Assembly (NCBI GenBank): GCA_026706075.1
Contig: JAPOZM010000004.1
Span: forward strand, 1-64,000
DNA length: 64,000 nucleotides
Direction of reading: 5' to 3'
Source of the DNA: Gemmatimonadaceae bacterium
Lineage (GTDB): Bacteria > Latescibacterota > UBA2968 > UBA8231
Shown here: one piece after another, positions 7,763-16,155 of the stretch
Layout: each line of letters starts with the position of its first letter
Position numbering within the stretch: the first letter of the stretch is position 1
Program-made: the position numbers and the translations under genes
The notes under the pieces: model-generated
The model's input: the letters and a program-made list of their open reading frames with translations, nothing else
Told to the model about the DNA's origin: nothing
Database searches by the model: none

Positions 7763-7792
7763 AATATAACCGCTTGCGATGGGGACGAGCAA
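7763..7792 (-). promoter_or_regulatory. Probable infC promoter
   Basis: Minus-strand TTGCTC (7792-7787), an 18-nt spacer and TATATT (7768-7763). The predicted start is near 7756, giving a leader of about 43 nt that contains the palindrome CCTCCGGAGG overlapping the Shine-Dalgarno. Confidence 0.55.
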
Positions 7793-7862
7793 CCTGCGCT
7801 CGTCGCCCGGATCCGTCTCCGGGGCGGCACCTCGGGAGCGCCGGCAGAGTGGGAGAGTGAGC

Positions 7863-8882
7863 ATGTCGGAGTACGGCGTCTACGGCATCGGACATGCCCT
7901 CGTGGACCTGCAGTTCGCCGTGGAGGACTCCCTGTTGCGCGAACTCGGGATTGCCAAGGGGGTCATGACCCTGGTGGATGAAGGGCGCCGCCGGGAGATC
8001 CTCGACAGGCTCTCCGATCCGGTGAACCGTGCCTCCGGCGGGTCCGCCGCCAACACGGTCATCACCGTGGCCCGCTTCGGTGGACGGGCTCGCTATGCCT
8101 TCCAGGTGGGAGAGGATGATTGGGGCCGATTCTACCGGAAGGACTTGACCGCGGCAGGGGTCGACAGCAATCCCGCCTGCCGGATCCCGGGCGAGACCGG
8201 CCAGTGCCTCGTGATGGTCACCCCCGACGCCGAGCGCTCGATGCTGACCTTCCTCGGCGCCAGTGGCACCATGGGGCCGCGCCAGGTGGACCCCGAGGGC
8301 ATCGCCGCGAGTCGCTTCGTCTACCTCGAGGGCTATCTGCTTACCACGGAGGTGGGCTTCCAGGCCTGTCGGATGGCCTCCGCCATCGCCCGCGAAGTGG
8401 GTGTCGAGGTCTCCCTGACCCTCAGCGATCCCTCCGTTGTCGAGGCCTTCCGGGACCGTTTCAAGGTGCTGGCAGACGACGGGGTGGACCTCCTCTTCTG
8501 CAACGAGGAGGAGGCCGCCGTTCTCACCGGGGTCGGCGACCCCCAGGAGGCCACTTCGAGACTCGCCGATCTCTCCGCCCGGGTCTGCGTGACACTGGGT
8601 GCCGGGGGAGCCCTGACCGCCGAGAGAGGCTCCCCTCCCCGCCTTGTGCGCGGAGTGGAGGCCAAGGCCGTGGACACCACGGGAGCAGGCGATACCTTCG
8701 CCGGGGGCGTCCTCTACGGGTTGGCCAGCGGACACTCGCTCAAGGAGTCGGCGAGACTCGGGAATTACGCCGCCGCGGCGGTGGTCTCGCTCTTCGGCCC
8801 CCGACTCGAGACCGAAATGGCCCCGCTCGTGGACGAGATTCTACGGGACCGGGCACCTCCACCCGCTGCCTTGATCACATGA
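7863..8882 (+). CDS. PfkB-family carbohydrate/nucleoside kinase (adenosine-kinase-like)
   Basis: A 339-aa ribokinase-fold kinase. The N-terminal GGSAANTV and GEDDWGRF match the first PfkB signature. The C-terminal DTTGAGDTFAGG (271-282) holds the anion hole and the catalytic base Asp277. The arrangement FCNEEEA...VTLGAGGA is typical of the adenosine kinase branch of the family. The substrate cannot be decided: adenosine, ribose, fructose or another sugar are all possible. The start is the ATG at 7863 after GGGAGAG; an in-frame GTG lies two codons upstream. The gene is followed 12 nt later by a 2-hydroxyacid dehydrogenase, suggesting a two-gene operon. Confidence 0.9.
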   Translation: MSEYGVYGIGHALVDLQFAVEDSLLRELGIAKGVMTLVDEGRRREILDRLSDPVNRASGGSAANTVITVARFGGRARYAFQVGEDDWGRFYRKDLTAAGVDSNPACRIPGETGQCLVMVTPDAERSMLTFLGASGTMGPRQVDPEGIAASRFVYLEGYLLTTEVGFQACRMASAIAREVGVEVSLTLSDPSVVEAFRDRFKVLADDGVDLLFCNEEEAAVLTGVGDPQEATSRLADLSARVCVTLGAGGALTAERGSPPRLVRGVEAKAVDTTGAGDTFAGGVLYGLASGHSLKESARLGNYAAAAVVSLFGPRLETEMAPLVDEILRDRAPPPAALIT

Positions 8883-8894
8883 TGAGGAAGGCCG

Positions 8895-9851
8895 ATGAGG
8901 ATACTCGTCTACTTCGACTTCGCCGCTGACCAGATCGACCAGCTCGTGCGGTTGGCCCGGCGCCATGGAGATCACGAGGTCGTGGTCGCCGAAAACGCGT
9001 CCTGCGCCGAAGACCTGGCTTCCACCGCCGAGGTACTTCTCGGCCACTTCCCGAAATCGGTGGTCGTTGCGGCCCCGGGGCTGAGGTGGATCCAGTCCCA
9101 CAGCGCGGGCATGGACGGATTCCTCCATCCCGCCGTCGTGGAGCGCGACGAGGTGGTGGTGACGAACATGGCCGGGCTGTACGCACCCCAAGGCGGAGAG
9201 CATGCCTGGGCCCTGCTGCTGGCGCTCACCCGCGGTCTGCTGCCGTCGATCCGGAGCATGGCCGAACGCCAATGGCGAGGTGGCAGGACCTTCGAGCTCG
9301 CCGGGGGGACTCTCGGGCTGATCGGACTCGGGGGCTTCGGGTTGGAGACCGCGAAGCGTGCCTCCGGATACGAAATGACCCTCCTGGCCCTGGACCCTGT
9401 CCGGCTCCACCCGCCGGAAGGCGTGGAGGAAGTGCGCCCCCCGACCCAGCAAAACCTGCTCTGGCTGCTCTCGGAGTCGGACGCCGTCGTGGTCTGCTGC
9501 CCCCTGACCGACGAGACGAGGCACATGATCGGACCCGGGGAACTCGCGGCGATGAAGCCCTCCGCCTATCTCGTCTGCGTCAGCCGCGGCGGCATCATCG
9601 ACGAGGGCGCCCTCGCTGAGGCCTTGCGGTCTGAGAGACTCGCAGGGGCGGGGCTCGATGTCTGCGAGGTCGAACCCCTCCCGCCGGAGAGCTCCTTGTG
9701 GGGTGCGCCCAACCTGATCCTGACCCCGCATTGCGCCGGCGCCTCCCAGCACCGCGCGCGCAAGACCTTCGAGTTCTTTCGCGACAACCTCGGGCGCTAT
9801 CTGCGGGGGGAGCCGCTGGTCAACGTCATCGACAAAGGCAAGGGCTACTAG
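8895..9851 (+). CDS. D-isomer-specific 2-hydroxyacid dehydrogenase
   Basis: A 318-aa NAD(P)-dependent dehydrogenase that interconverts a 2-oxoacid and a D-2-hydroxyacid. The Rossmann motif GLIGLGGFGLETAKR lies at about 140-154. Catalytic residues fit the family: Arg in VSRGGIIDEGAL, Glu in VEPLPPES and His in TPHCAG. The N-terminal substrate half is shorter than in SerA, and there is no ACT domain, so this is not a standard phosphoglycerate dehydrogenase. AGGAAGG lies just upstream of the ATG. It is probably co-transcribed with the preceding PfkB kinase. Confidence 0.9.
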   Translation: MRILVYFDFAADQIDQLVRLARRHGDHEVVVAENASCAEDLASTAEVLLGHFPKSVVVAAPGLRWIQSHSAGMDGFLHPAVVERDEVVVTNMAGLYAPQGGEHAWALLLALTRGLLPSIRSMAERQWRGGRTFELAGGTLGLIGLGGFGLETAKRASGYEMTLLALDPVRLHPPEGVEEVRPPTQQNLLWLLSESDAVVVCCPLTDETRHMIGPGELAAMKPSAYLVCVSRGGIIDEGALAEALRSERLAGAGLDVCEVEPLPPESSLWGAPNLILTPHCAGASQHRARKTFEFFRDNLGRYLRGEPLVNVIDKGKGY

Positions 9852-9887
9852 CGGTCCTGAGGCCCTCCTTCGGCCGGGTCCCCGCCC

Positions 9888-10694
9888 TCAGAAGCCGATG
9901 GAGCGGACATACTCCCGCATGGCGGTGCTGCGCCGGCTCTCGCTCACCGGGTCCTCGCCTTCGTGCGCAGGTTCCCCCGGGCAGCAGGTGACGACACGGT
10001 CGAAGCCGATCTCGCCGAGGGTCCGCCTGACCGCGGGAAAATCGACACCCCGCGCTTCGCCCACGGATACCCACTGCGGATGGTAGCGCCCCTCCTCGTC
10101 CCGCGTACAGGAGGAGTAGTCCTGCAGATGGACGTAGTTGAGCTGGGAACGGAAATCGCGCAGGGAGGCCACGGGGTCGTAGCCCCAGAGCTTGGCGTGG
10201 GAGACGTCGATGCAGAGCCCGGTCTTCTTCACGCGGCTCATGTACAACTTCCAGTGATCGATGGAATCGACCAGGCAGTTCGTGTGGATGTGGTAGCTGA
10301 TCTCAAGGCCCAGGCCGGCGGCATACTCCGCCCAGGCCTCGGCCCCGTCGGCGGCGGCGCGAACCTCGTCGTCGGTGACCTCCCGGCCCTCTGGCTTGCC
10401 CCCGTTCATGAACATGAAGCAGTCGGCGCCCATCTCGGCGGCGAACTCCATCCGCCGGCGGTTGCGCTCCACCGTCTCCCTGTCGCGGTGGTCCGGGGTT
10501 CCGGCCGCGGTATAGACGGCCATGGGCATCCCCGCATCTGCGCACACCCGTCGCAGACGGCTCGGCGGTCCGAGCCAGTCGAGGGAGAGCCGCCCCTCCC
10601 AACCATCCCAGCCAGCCTCCTTCAAGGCCGCCAGGGCCGCCGGGAGATCCGGATTGCGCCAGCGCAGCGTACTGTAGCAGATACTCAACCCCAT
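9888..10694 (-). CDS. Sugar phosphate isomerase/epimerase-like TIM barrel
   Basis: A 268-aa member of the xylose-isomerase-like (AP endonuclease 2 fold) superfamily. It shows the usual pattern of metal-ligand segments: FMNGGKPEG, ISYHIHTN, CIDVSHAKLWGYDP and YVHLQDYS. Members act as keto-sugar isomerases, inosose dehydratases or epimerases; no specific function can be read. The start was set at the ATG at 10694, where homology begins (GLSICYSTLRW), with AGGGGG 9 nt upstream. The open frame extends to 10781 without similarity. It stands alone, flanked by a convergent dehydrogenase and the MFS pseudogene. Confidence 0.85.
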   Translation of the reverse strand: MGLSICYSTLRWRNPDLPAALAALKEAGWDGWEGRLSLDWLGPPSRLRRVCADAGMPMAVYTAAGTPDHRDRETVERNRRRMEFAAEMGADCFMFMNGGKPEGREVTDDEVRAAADGAEAWAEYAAGLGLEISYHIHTNCLVDSIDHWKLYMSRVKKTGLCIDVSHAKLWGYDPVASLRDFRSQLNYVHLQDYSSCTRDEEGRYHPQWVSVGEARGVDFPAVRRTLGEIGFDRVVTCCPGEPAHEGEDPVSESRRSTAMREYVRSIGF

Positions 10695-10789
10695 CGAGGT
10701 GATCCCCCTTTCCGCCTCCACCCCGGCAATGGCCTGGGGATTGGAGACGAGATTGATGTCAGATCCCGGCCGCGGCACCACGGGTCTGA

Positions 10790-12154
10790 CGCGGGGTCAG
10801 GGCGACCCGGGCCCAGCAGACCTTCATCACCGCCAGCGGTTTCTGGGGAGTCTGGAGCCAAGCCCTGGGAATCGGCACCGCCGTGTTCACCGGCTACGCC
10901 CTCCACCTCGGCTCGGACGCCTCCTACATCTCCCCTTTCACCTTCGTGGCCTACATGCTGGCCACCGTGCAGCTTCTCATGCCCGGCCCGGCCGCTACCT
11001 GAGGGGGAACCGCGTCATCATCTCCGTGGGCATGGTGGAGATCGCCCTGCGGAGTTCCCCGCCCCTGGTTCCCCTGCTCTTCGCCCCGCCCATGCAGCTG
11101 CCGGCGCTCATGGTGCTCGCCGGTCTCGGCCTGCTGTGCGGCTACTCGCTCTCCCCTTCTACACCACCTGGGTGGCCAGTGCCGTGCCCGGCAACATACG
11201 GGGCCGGTTCACGAGCCGCCAGACGATCGTCAGCACCCTCGTGTCCATGATCGCCGGATGCGCCATCGGCGGATTACAAGACGATCGCCGTCTTCAACGC
11301 CGCCTTCCCTGCTCACCAGCATCCTCGGCTACTGGCTTTGGGCCAGCCTCGTCGACCGCTTCGGCAGCATACCGGTACTGCGGATCCGGATCCTGCCCGC
11401 CACCTTCCTGCCCGTGCTGTGGGTGTGCAACGCCCCGGGTGCCTACACCATGATCCCGCCGGGTCCGCATCAGCGCCATCCGCGGCTTGAGCGAGATCGG
11501 CGGAGACGAGGCGCGGGAGTTGCTGTTCTGGTACCTGGGTGAGCATCTGGATGACCCTGTCGCCTCCCCCTACCCTCGTTGATGTACTCAGCCACATGGG
11601 CGACCACCGGGTCGTGCGGCCCACCCTGCAGCGGCTCGGCCGCTCTCGCTCCGAGGCGGTTCGCCTCCCGTTGCTCAACAGCGTCTGTTCCGCCCTCAGC
11701 CGGCGGGGAGTTCTACCGCCTCCTGTCCCAGGAGGAGTTCCAGCGCCCCTCCTCCCTGGCCCGCCGGTTGCGCCGACTGGAGAACACCCGGCAGCCCCGC
11801 CCTCGACCTGAGGGTGCGCGAAGAGGCCCGCATGGCGATTCGGAGCATGGTCCGCGCCGTCGACGCCGAGAGTCCGGGTGGCCCGGAGGAATCGGCCCGC
11901 CAGCTGGCCGGGATCCTCCGGGATGGTCTGTCGGCGACCGGGAGACCCCCTACGAGGTGCTCTCCGTCTACCTGGTGATCTTCGCCCTGGAGACCATCCT
12001 GGCCAGCAGGGGCCGCTCCGGTCTGACAGCGGCACGGGAGATCTTCGTCATCGTCTGTCTGGGCCGCATGGGCAGGCTGGTGCGGGAACTGGATTCACCG
12101 GGGCCGTCAGGCAGTCCACGGGACCGGCGGGGTCGGCCCGACCCAGGCGGCTAG
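10790..12154 (+). pseudogene. Decayed MFS transporter with HEAT-repeat C-terminus (multiple frameshifts)
   Basis: Successive plus-strand frames encode consecutive parts of one protein. From 10802 comes AQQTFITASGFWGVW and the first membrane segments, ending at a TGA at 11000. From about 10993: RYLRGNRVIISVGMVEIAL. About 11150-11272: LPFYTTWVASAVPGNIRGRF. About 11275-11450: SILGYWLWASLVDRFGSIPV. From 11463: IRGLSEIGGDEARELLFWYL, a HEAT-like repeat. About 11560-11690: LVDVLSHMGDHRVVRPTLQRL. About 11700-11800: GEFYRLLSQEEFQRP. From 11799: LRVREEARMAIRSMV. From about 11940: a final hydrophobic stretch. At least eight frame changes and no start codon make a functional product unlikely. The MFS signature (NIRGRF, WASLVDRFG) is clear; the HEAT fusion is inferred. 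Confidence 0.75.
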
Positions 12155-12858
12155 CGGTGCATCCGCCGGATGCGTCGAAGCTCGCGCAGATTGCGCAGGC
12201 TGCCGGACAGGGGCCGGAAGCGGCTGTCGGGGTCGTCCCGCCAGCGCACCGGGACCCGCGCGATGGAATACCCCGCCCGCGTCGCCAGGAGCAGGACCTC
12301 CACGTCGAACATGTAGCCGTCGACCCGGGCCGCCTCGAAGAGCCCGCGCATGACCGGAGCCCGAAAGAACTTGAAGCCGCACTGGGTGTCCGGTAGCTCC
12401 CCGAGGCCCAGCCACCACCGCGTCAGGCGCCGGAACTGGGCCGAGCCCCACTCCCGGTAGGGACGGCGCGGGGTCCTGATGTCGGATCCGGGGAGCGTGC
12501 GGTCCCCGATCGCGATATCGGCGCCGGAGGACAGCACCCGGAAGACCTCGTCGAGGGCGGCTGCGTCGGTCTTGTCGTCGGCATCGATGAAGCCAATCAC
12601 GCGCCCGCGCGCGGCCTCGAGTCCCAAACGGACGGCGGCGCCCTTGCCTCGGTTCCGGTCCGACCGCAGGCAGCGCACCTCCGGCCGGGCCGGCGCCGCC
12701 TCTGCCACGACCTCCGCCGTGCCGTCATCGCTGCCATCGTCGACGACGATGATCTCGTGCTCCCACGGCCTGGAGGCCAGAAAGGACCGCAGCCCGTCGA
12801 TGGTGCCGACGATGCGGCTGCGCTCATTGAAGGCGGGGATCAGTACGCTGAGGTCCAT
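12151..12858 (-). CDS. Family 2 glycosyltransferase (dolichyl/polyprenyl-phosphate glucosyltransferase-like)
   Basis: A 235-aa GT-A fold transferase. LSVLIPAFNE at the N-terminus, VVDDGSDDGT, GKGAAVRLGLEAARG and the DxD equivalent FIDADDKTD are typical GT2 motifs. The C-terminal DTQCGFKFFR and YMFDVEVLLLA resemble the Alg5 / dolichyl-phosphate beta-glucosyltransferase branch, which transfers sugar to a lipid carrier at the membrane. No transmembrane segments are seen. The start was set at the ATG at 12858, where homology begins; an ATG 14 codons upstream is an alternative. Its 3' end touches the decayed MFS gene on the other strand. Confidence 0.9.
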   Translation of the reverse strand: MDLSVLIPAFNERSRIVGTIDGLRSFLASRPWEHEIIVVDDGSDDGTAEVVAEAAPARPEVRCLRSDRNRGKGAAVRLGLEAARGRVIGFIDADDKTDAAALDEVFRVLSSGADIAIGDRTLPGSDIRTPRRPYREWGSAQFRRLTRWWLGLGELPDTQCGFKFFRAPVMRGLFEAARVDGYMFDVEVLLLATRAGYSIARVPVRWRDDPDSRFRPLSGSLRNLRELRRIRRMHR

Positions 12859-12957
12859 GCGGGAGGCGCGAAGCAGGACCGCGCGACGGTGCGGGTCCAT
12901 CGGGTGGCAAGGCCAATCTCCGCGGCTCTATACTCTCGGAAACCGGACGAGGGAGCC

Positions 12958-13305
12958 ATGAGCGAAGAGACGGTATTCGACCAGATACTGAGCGGAGGGA
13001 TCTCCGCCGACATCGTGTACGAGGACGAGCACTGCGTCGCCTTCCGCGACATCAACCCCCAGGCGCCCGTCCACATACTGATCATCCCGCGCCGCAAGAT
13101 CACCGGACTGCAGGCGGTGGAGCCGGCCGATACCGGCCTCCTCGGGCAGCTGATGGCGGCCGCCTGCGCCGTCGCCGGGCAGGAGGGGATCCGGGAGAGC
13201 GGATTCCGATGTGTGATCAATGCCGGCGCCCAGGGAGGACAGGAGGTGCCCTATCTCCACGTGCACCTGCTCGGGGGAAGACAGCTTGGGTGGCCGCCGG
13301 GGTGA
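12958..13305 (+). CDS. hinT: HIT-family purine nucleotide hydrolase (HinT-like)
   Basis: A 115-aa HIT protein that hydrolyses purine nucleoside phosphoramidates. TVFDQILSGGISADIVYEDE at the N-terminus and the C-terminal GRQLGWPPG match HINT proteins closely. The histidine triad reads P-Y-L-H-V-H-L-L, so the first His of H-x-H-x-H is Tyr. The middle His, the nucleophile in characterised enzymes, and the last His are present. The start is the ATG at 12958, preceded by GAGGGAG. It is single-gene, divergent from GT2 and convergent with rplC. Confidence 0.9.
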   Translation: MSEETVFDQILSGGISADIVYEDEHCVAFRDINPQAPVHILIIPRRKITGLQAVEPADTGLLGQLMAAACAVAGQEGIRESGFRCVINAGAQGGQEVPYLHVHLLGGRQLGWPPG

Positions 13306-13333
13306 CGGCTCCGCGGGCGGCGGACTGTTGGCG

Positions 13334-13957
13334 TCAGTCGCGCCGTATCAGGACGATGCCGTCGGCGGCACCCGGAACGGCGCCCTTGATGAACAGGAGG
13401 TTGCGCTCCCCGTCGACGCGGACGATCTGCAGGCCCCGGGTGGTGACCTTGCGGTCCCCCATGTGGCCGGGCATCTTCTTGCCCTTCCACACCTTGCCGG
13501 GCGTCGTCCCCTGGCCGATGGCGCCGGGGTGCCGCACGCGGTCGGGCGTACCGTGAGAGGTGTTCTTGCCGCGGAAGCCATAGCGCTTGACGACGCCGGC
13601 GAAGCCCTTGCCCTTGGATCGACCGGTGACCTTGACGGTGTCGCCCGCCTCGAACTGGGAGACGTCCAGCACCTGACCGACCTCGAATTCCGCGTCCAGC
13701 CCCGCCGTGCGAACCTCTCGCAAGTGCCGGTGGGGGGCCACGCCGGCCTTGGCGAAGCGGCCGCTGTCGGGCTTGTTCCGCTTGCGCGCCGGAACCTCCT
13801 CGAAAGCGAGCTGAACGGCCGCGTAGCCGTCGCTGTCGTGGGACTTGACTTGAACGACGGGGCAGGCTCCCGCGGCGACGACCGTCACCGGGACCAACTC
13901 CTGCCGATCGTTGTACACCTGGGTCATGCCCAACTTCTTGCCGATCAAACCGGCCAT
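13334..13957 (-). CDS. rplC: 50S ribosomal protein L3, outside any ribosomal operon
   Basis: A 207-aa complete bacterial L3. It starts AGLIGKKLGMTQVY and contains KGKGFAGVVKRYGFRG, the GHMGDRKVTTRGLQIVRVD segment and the C-terminal KGAVPGA. L3 binds 23S rRNA near its 3' end and the peptidyl transferase centre. The start is the ATG at 13957 with GAGGAAA upstream. In most bacteria rplC is the second or third gene of the S10 operon; here no other ribosomal gene is near, and the neighbours are a convergent hinT and a divergent GT9 gene. It could be the only copy, relocated, or a second copy. Confidence 0.95.
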   Translation of the reverse strand: MAGLIGKKLGMTQVYNDRQELVPVTVVAAGACPVVQVKSHDSDGYAAVQLAFEEVPARKRNKPDSGRFAKAGVAPHRHLREVRTAGLDAEFEVGQVLDVSQFEAGDTVKVTGRSKGKGFAGVVKRYGFRGKNTSHGTPDRVRHPGAIGQGTTPGKVWKGKKMPGHMGDRKVTTRGLQIVRVDGERNLLFIKGAVPGAADGIVLIRRD

Positions 13958-14032
13958 CTGGCTTTCCTCGCCCACTTGTACCCGCGGGATCGGCGGGGAC
14001 CGTGCGGGCCTCTTGGGTTTTCGGGTTGAAAC

Positions 14033-14974
14033 GTGAAAAGCTACGGAGCGCCCACCCCCTTGGCAATATCCCCCGATGCGCCCCCCGGGGATGCCGTCCT
14101 CCGCGGAGGGGCCCTCGGGGACTTCGTCCTGACTTTGCCCGCCATCGCCGCCCTGCGGGAAACCGGAGACGAGGGGATGCTGATCATCGGCGATCCCGCA
14201 CGCGCCTCGCTGGCCTCACCGACGGACATCGTCAGCGCCGATTCCGCCGCCTGGTCCCGCCTCTACGCCGGAAGCCCGCCGGAGCCGTCCCTGCGCCGGC
14301 GGTTCGCCGGTTGCCGGCGCCTGCTCGCCTACGTCGCCGGCGGCGAGGTGGCCGCTCCCGGCCTGGTGGCCTCTCTGCGCCAGTTGGCCGACAGGGTCGT
14401 CGTCGCCGATCCCCTCCCTGTCGAGGGGGAAGGGACCCACATGGCCTCCCACCTGACTCGCCCCCTCGCGGAATTCGGCATCCGGCCGCCCGTCGCTCCC
14501 CTGCCCCGCGTCGACGTGCCCCCCCGGACCCGGCGGCGGGGTCCGGTGGTCGTCCACCCCGGCAGCGGGAGCCCTGAGAAGTGCTGGCCCGTCCCGCGCT
14601 TCGCGAGGATCCTCGAGTGGATTTCCCGCCGGGGTCCCGCCGTCGTGCTGCTGGGACCCGCCGAAGAGGCTCGCCGAGAACAGCTCGACCCCTTCCTGCC
14701 TGCGAATCGCCTCTCTCCCGCGACCCCCATCGAGCTGGCAGAGGCCTTGGCGGGAGCCCGTCTGTACATCGGCAACGACTCGGGACCCGGTCATCTCGCG
14801 GCGGCGGTGGGCACACCCACCATCTCTCTCTTCGGGCCCACCGATGCCTCCATATGGCGTCCCCTGGGGCCCCGGTCCACGGTGATCGAGGCTCCGGGGG
14901 CGAACCTGGATTCCCTGCCCGTGGAGGAGGTCCTCGGCGCGGTGGAGGCGGAGTTGGCCTTGGACCCGTGCTGA
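14033..14974 (+). CDS. Family 9 glycosyltransferase (heptosyltransferase-like)
   Basis: A 313-aa ADP-heptose:LPS heptosyltransferase-type protein (GT-B fold). RGGALGDFVLTLPAIAALR is the N-terminal phosphate-loop-like motif. VVVHPGSGSPEKCWP and YIGNDSGPGHLAAAVGTPTISLFGPTD are the donor-binding motifs. Such enzymes add heptose or related sugars to the LPS core on the inner face of the cytoplasmic membrane, but acceptor and donor are not predictable here. The start is the GTG at 14033. The stop overlaps the predicted pcm start by 7 nt. Confidence 0.88.
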   Translation: MKSYGAPTPLAISPDAPPGDAVLRGGALGDFVLTLPAIAALRETGDEGMLIIGDPARASLASPTDIVSADSAAWSRLYAGSPPEPSLRRRFAGCRRLLAYVAGGEVAAPGLVASLRQLADRVVVADPLPVEGEGTHMASHLTRPLAEFGIRPPVAPLPRVDVPPRTRRRGPVVVHPGSGSPEKCWPVPRFARILEWISRRGPAVVLLGPAEEARREQLDPFLPANRLSPATPIELAEALAGARLYIGNDSGPGHLAAAVGTPTISLFGPTDASIWRPLGPRSTVIEAPGANLDSLPVEEVLGAVEAELALDPC

Positions 14975-15621
14975 GATTCGGACGCCGAGAGGGGGGCGAC
15001 GAGGAGCTGCGAACCCGAATGGTGAAGGAGCAGCTGCGGCGCCGGGGCATCCGCGATGAAAGAGTCCTGTCCGCCTTCGAGCGCGTGCCCCGCCACGCCT
15101 TCGCCGACGGTCTGGATCTCGGCCGCTGCTACGGCGACCACCCCCTGCCGATCGGCTGCGGCCAGACCATGTCGCAGCCTTACGTCGTGGCCTACATGCT
15201 CGAAACGGCGGCGATTCGCCAGGAGGACCGAGTCCTCGAGATCGGCGCCGGCTGCGGCTATCAGACAGCCCTGCTGGCGGAACTCGCTCAGGAAGTCATG
15301 GCCCTGGAGTACCACGACCGGCTGGCGACCCCGGCCCGCCGCCGGCTCCACCGGCTCGGCTACGCTGGAATCGATCTCCGGGTCGGGGACGGACGCCTCG
15401 GCTGGCCGGAGGGCGGGACCTTCGACGCCGTCATCGGCGCGGCGGCGGCCCCCCGCATTCCCGACCCCCTCCTCGATCAGCTGGCACCGGAAGGACGGCT
15501 GGTCATGCCCCTGGGAGCCGGCACCGACCAGCAACTGGTGGTGGTCCGCAGGTGCTCTACCGGCTTCGACCAGCGGCGTCTGCTGCCCGTGCGCTTCGTT
15601 CCCCTGCTGGGCGAGGGGTAG
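14968..15621 (+). CDS. pcm: Protein-L-isoaspartate O-methyltransferase
   Basis: About 217 aa. It transfers a methyl group from S-adenosylmethionine to L-isoaspartyl residues so that damaged proteins can revert to aspartate. Motifs are RMVKEQLRRRGI near the N-terminus, IGCGQTMSQPYVVAYM and the SAM-binding VLEIGAGCGYQTALLAEL. The start is taken as the GTG at 14968, which overlaps the GT9 stop; the ATG at 15019 is an alternative that would begin just at the conserved MVKEQ. The longer open frame to 14581 is a shadow of the GT9 gene. Convergent with rlpA, 4 nt apart. Confidence 0.9.
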   Translation: MLRFGRREGGDEELRTRMVKEQLRRRGIRDERVLSAFERVPRHAFADGLDLGRCYGDHPLPIGCGQTMSQPYVVAYMLETAAIRQEDRVLEIGAGCGYQTALLAELAQEVMALEYHDRLATPARRRLHRLGYAGIDLRVGDGRLGWPEGGTFDAVIGAAAAPRIPDPLLDQLAPEGRLVMPLGAGTDQQLVVVRRCSTGFDQRRLLPVRFVPLLGEG

Positions 15622-15625
15622 CTCC

Positions 15626-16138
15626 TCAATCCACGGCTTCGACGATCTCGATCATCACCCGGGCCGTCCCCTGCTTGACCATCTCCAGTTCCAGGGCCGC
15701 GGCGAAGGAGAGATCGAGGATCCGCCCTTCGACGTAGGGCCCGCGGTCGTTCACCTTGACCACCACCCAGCGGCCGTTGTCGAGGTGGGTGACCTTTACC
15801 ACCGTGCCCAGGGGGAGCACGCGATGGGCCGCGCTCACCTTGTACATGTCGAAGGTCTCGCCGTTGGCCGTCTTCCTCTTGTGGAACTTCTTGCCATAGT
15901 AGGAGGCGATCCCGATCTGGTATGCCTTGTCGGTGGAGATCTTGTCGAGGTCGACGGGATGGGCGGGGGCTTTTGGACGAATGACAGGCGGAGGCTTCTT
16001 GTTCCGGCCACGGTCGCCAGAGGACTGTGCTTTCCTGGGACTGGCCGGTGCCGAGCCCGGCTGGCTCCTGTAGACGGGGGCCGGCGAGCAACTGTCGAGC
16101 AGGATGGCGAGGACGAGGGTGGCGACGAAGCGTGCCAT
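15626..16138 (-). CDS. rlpA: RlpA-like septal ring lytic transglycosylase, probable lipoprotein
   Basis: A 170-aa protein with a hydrophobic N-terminus ending LAILLDSC, an imperfect lipobox (Asp at -2), then a Pro/Arg-rich linker and a double-psi beta-barrel domain. Conserved RlpA segments are GIASYYGKKFHKRKTANGE, LPLGTVVKVTHL and VKVNDRGPYVEGR with the catalytic-site Asp. There is no SPOR domain. Role: cleavage or remodelling of peptidoglycan in the periplasm. The start is the ATG at 16138. It lies 17 nt downstream of pyrD on the same strand and may be the last gene of the pyrimidine operon. Confidence 0.88.
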   Translation of the reverse strand: MARFVATLVLAILLDSCSPAPVYRSQPGSAPASPRKAQSSGDRGRNKKPPPVIRPKAPAHPVDLDKISTDKAYQIGIASYYGKKFHKRKTANGETFDMYKVSAAHRVLPLGTVVKVTHLDNGRWVVVKVNDRGPYVEGRILDLSFAAALELEMVKQGTARVMIEIVEAVD

Positions 16139-16155
16139 AGCGTTATAGAGGGTGC

